From: Paenibacillus sabuli
GTDB lineage: Bacteria; Bacillota; Bacilli; Paenibacillales; Paenibacillaceae
NCBI RefSeq assembly: GCF_014705605.1
Contig: NZ_JACXIZ010000011.1
Coordinates: 1-64,000, forward strand
DNA: 64,000 nucleotides
Reading direction: 5' to 3'
Shown piece by piece: positions 62,556 to 64,000 of this stretch (the first letter of the stretch is position 1; each line of letters opens with the position of its first letter). Below the pieces are notes generated by a model, which was given only the letters and a program-made list of their open reading frames with translations, was not told the origin of the DNA and did not search any database. The position numbers and the translations under genes were made by a program.

Positions 62556-64000
62556 TTAGCAGAGACGCACTGTGTGCGCGCCATCGAAAAAAAACACGTG
62601 GCATTCGTCGATGCGTCGACCGAGAATGCCGGCCGCCGCCTCCGCGTACAGCTCCAGCTGGAACCGATGACGCTCGGCGGCGCGCGTCCAATCGCGATCC
62701 GGGACGCGGTCGGTCTTGTAATCGAGCAGCACGAGCGTGCCGTCCGCTTCCTCGAACAGGCAGTCGACAACCCCCTGGATCATGACCGGCTCGGCGCCGA
62801 TCTGAGCCTCAGCCGCCGCCCGATGCACGCGCGCGGCAGGCAGCAGGCAGCTGAACGGCACCTCGCGGCGCACGCGCGGCGCACGCTGCAGTCGGCCGCC
62901 GAGCGGCGTCTGAAAAAAAGCCTCCACCGCGGCCGCATCGACCGCTTCGGCCTGCGCCGCAGTCAGCAGCTGGCGCTCGCGCATGCGCTCGACCGTTCGG
63001 CGCAGCACAGCAGCATCGACCACGGCTGCGCCGAGCGGCACATGCTGCATGACGAGATGGCTCACGGTGCCCCGCTCGGCCGCGGTCAGCGCCGCCTCCT
63101 CCATGAAGCGCGGCCGGCGCAGGCGCAGCTGCGACGAGGAAGGCGCGGCAGCGGATCGCGGCGGACGCCTGACGTCCTCCAGCTGCGCCGCATCCTCCAG
63201 CTCTTGCTCGCTGTAGAGGCGCTTCAGCTCCGTCGCCGACGTCTTGGCCGGGATCTCGGTCGCGGCAGCGTGCGGATACGCCCAGCCGAGCCGCGCGACA
63301 ACCTCGCGCGTATGCGCGGAGGCCGCCAGATCCGGAATGCGATGCAGCGCGCTCACCGCCTCCAGCCGCTGCTCGCGCACCGCCTCCTCCAGCGGATCTG
63401 GCGCAGCCGCGACGGCGGCCTCTGCGGCGTACCACGACGCTTGCGCGATGCCGAGCCGCCACTGCGCAGCCGAAGCCGCGTCGTCCTCCGCGGGCGTCGG
63501 CTGCGCGGCAGCGCCGCCGCGCAGCGCCACCGGCAGCAGCCAGTCCAGGTATGTACGGGCCTGTGAGAGCGTATAGTCCGACGGCTCTGTCTCTGCCTCC
63601 GCGCGCTTGTTCTCCAGCAGCTTGGCCGCATCGGCCGCCGTGCCGACGAGCACGAGCTTCTCCTTCGCCCGCGTCAACGCGACATACAAGACCCGCATCT
63701 CCTCGGCCAGCTGCTCCGTCTTCATCGCGCGCCGGATCGCCAGCTGCGGCAGCGTCGGGTAGGCGATCCGCAGCTGCAGGTCGACCTGTCGGGGGCCATA
63801 GCCGAGCTGCTTGTGCATCAGGAAGGCGCCGTTGACGTCCTGCATATTGAACCGCTTGCCCAGTCCGGCGACGAACACCACGGGATATTCCAGCCCCTTG
63901 CTCTTGTGGATCGAGAGGATGCGCACGACATCCTCCTGCTCGCCGAGCGCGCGCGCCGTCCCGAGGTCGCTGCCGTTCTCGCGCATCCGGTCAATGAAGC
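62556..64000 (-). CDS. addA: ATP-dependent helicase/nuclease subunit A, N-terminus beyond window edge
   Basis: AddA is the helicase-nuclease subunit of AddAB, the RecBCD counterpart that processes double-strand breaks. Only the C-terminal portion of about 480 residues is visible. UvrD-type motifs V and VI appear in ILSIHKSKGLEYPVVFV and EEMRVLYVALTRAKEKLVL. The RecB-like nuclease domain ends the protein, with GVVDCLFEEADGTLVLLDYKTDRV. The frame remains open at the right window edge, where an in-frame ATG near 63986 is internal, not a start. Confidence 0.93.
   Translation of the reverse strand, partial: FIDRMRENGSDLGTARALGEQEDVVRILSIHKSKGLEYPVVFVAGLGKRFNMQDVNGAFLMHKQLGYGPRQVDLQLRIAYPTLPQLAIRRAMKTEQLAEEMRVLYVALTRAKEKLVLVGTAADAAKLLENKRAEAETEPSDYTLSQARTYLDWLLPVALRGGAAAQPTPAEDDAASAAQWRLGIAQASWYAAEAAVAAAPDPLEEAVREQRLEAVSALHRIPDLAASAHTREVVARLGWAYPHAAATEIPAKTSATELKRLYSEQELEDAAQLEDVRRPPRSAAAPSSSQLRLRRPRFMEEAALTAAERGTVSHLVMQHVPLGAAVVDAAVLRRTVERMRERQLLTAAQAEAVDAAAVEAFFQTPLGGRLQRAPRVRREVPFSCLLPAARVHRAAAEAQIGAEPVMIQGVVDCLFEEADGTLVLLDYKTDRVPDRDWTRAAERHRFQLELYAEAAAGILGRRIDECHVFFFDGAHTVRLC

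Noticed and set aside
63986-64000. ATG near 63986 as the start of addA
   Set aside because: The frame stays open to the window edge, and the protein from this ATG would lack all N-terminal helicase motifs; it is an internal methionine.
1-64000. Insertion sequences, phage genes, CRISPR repeats, tRNA or rRNA genes
   Set aside because: No transposase, integrase, regularly spaced repeat array, cloverleaf or rRNA core sequence was recognised; the regions between genes are short and explained.

Overview
The window is a continuous stretch of G+C-rich bacterial chromosome carrying housekeeping and sporulation genes. It is almost certainly from an endospore-forming member of the Paenibacillaceae (Firmicutes, Bacilli). 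The grounds are sporulation proteins (SpoVD, a GerR/RsfA-type regulator, YqfC, YqfD, a YlaJ/YhcN-type lipoprotein), bacillithiol synthesis (BshC), a Firmicute T-box leader, purine-rich ribosome binding sites, and gene orders known from Bacillus subtilis combined with high G+C and an S-adenosylhomocysteinase gene. The genus cannot be fixed from the sequence alone. Nearly everything is on the minus strand, so the reading order below runs from high to low coordinates. I see no insertion sequence, prophage, CRISPR array, rRNA or tRNA gene.

Right part (about 64000 down to 38000): the end of addA, two lineage-specific proteins, a HIT protein, then rpsU-yqeY-nfeD-floA-(unknown)-yqfC-yqfD-phoH-pgpH-ybeY-dgkA-cdd-era-yqzL-recO-[glycine T-box]-glyQ-glyS-ppsR-yqxD-dnaG-rpoD-(membrane protein)-trmK-yqfO. 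This is the conserved yqe/yqf macro-operon region, which links translation, membrane organisation, peptidoglycan precursor recycling and replication priming with the housekeeping sigma factor. It ends at the RNase P RNA gene, whose core looks like type A.

Middle part (about 38000 down to 19000): a secreted subtilisin-like protease (plus strand), YpuI-like, DUF1540 and DUF4190-like genes, a lytic transglycosylase, a cysteine desulfurase/ThiI pair for tRNA 4-thiouridine, two divergent TerC genes, a LiaI-like membrane protein, and a yla-type block (typA, ylaH, a ylaL-position gene, an LCP ligase, a spore lipoprotein, a PIN-PhoH protein). Then come two uncharacterised plus-strand genes, one a secreted CwlO/PcsB-like coiled-coil protein without a hydrolase domain, a MidA-type methyltransferase, a DUF2626 protein and a GerR-like regulator.

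Left part (about 18500 down to 1): panE-DUF3397-bshC-ahcY, a methyltransferase/FAD-monooxygenase pair, and the division and cell-wall (dcw) cluster mraZ-rsmH-ftsL-pbpB-spoVD-murE-murF-mraY-murD, with murD running off the left edge. Tandem GTGG boxes sit in front of mraZ.

The most unusual items are an era gene with no canonical start codon before its P-loop, a type A-like RNase P RNA in a Bacilli-like genome, the GTGG array before mraZ, and the hydrolase-less coiled-coil protein. The only gene-free stretch above 300 bases lies between recO and glyQ and is filled by the T-box leader. No wholly new multi-gene system is evident.
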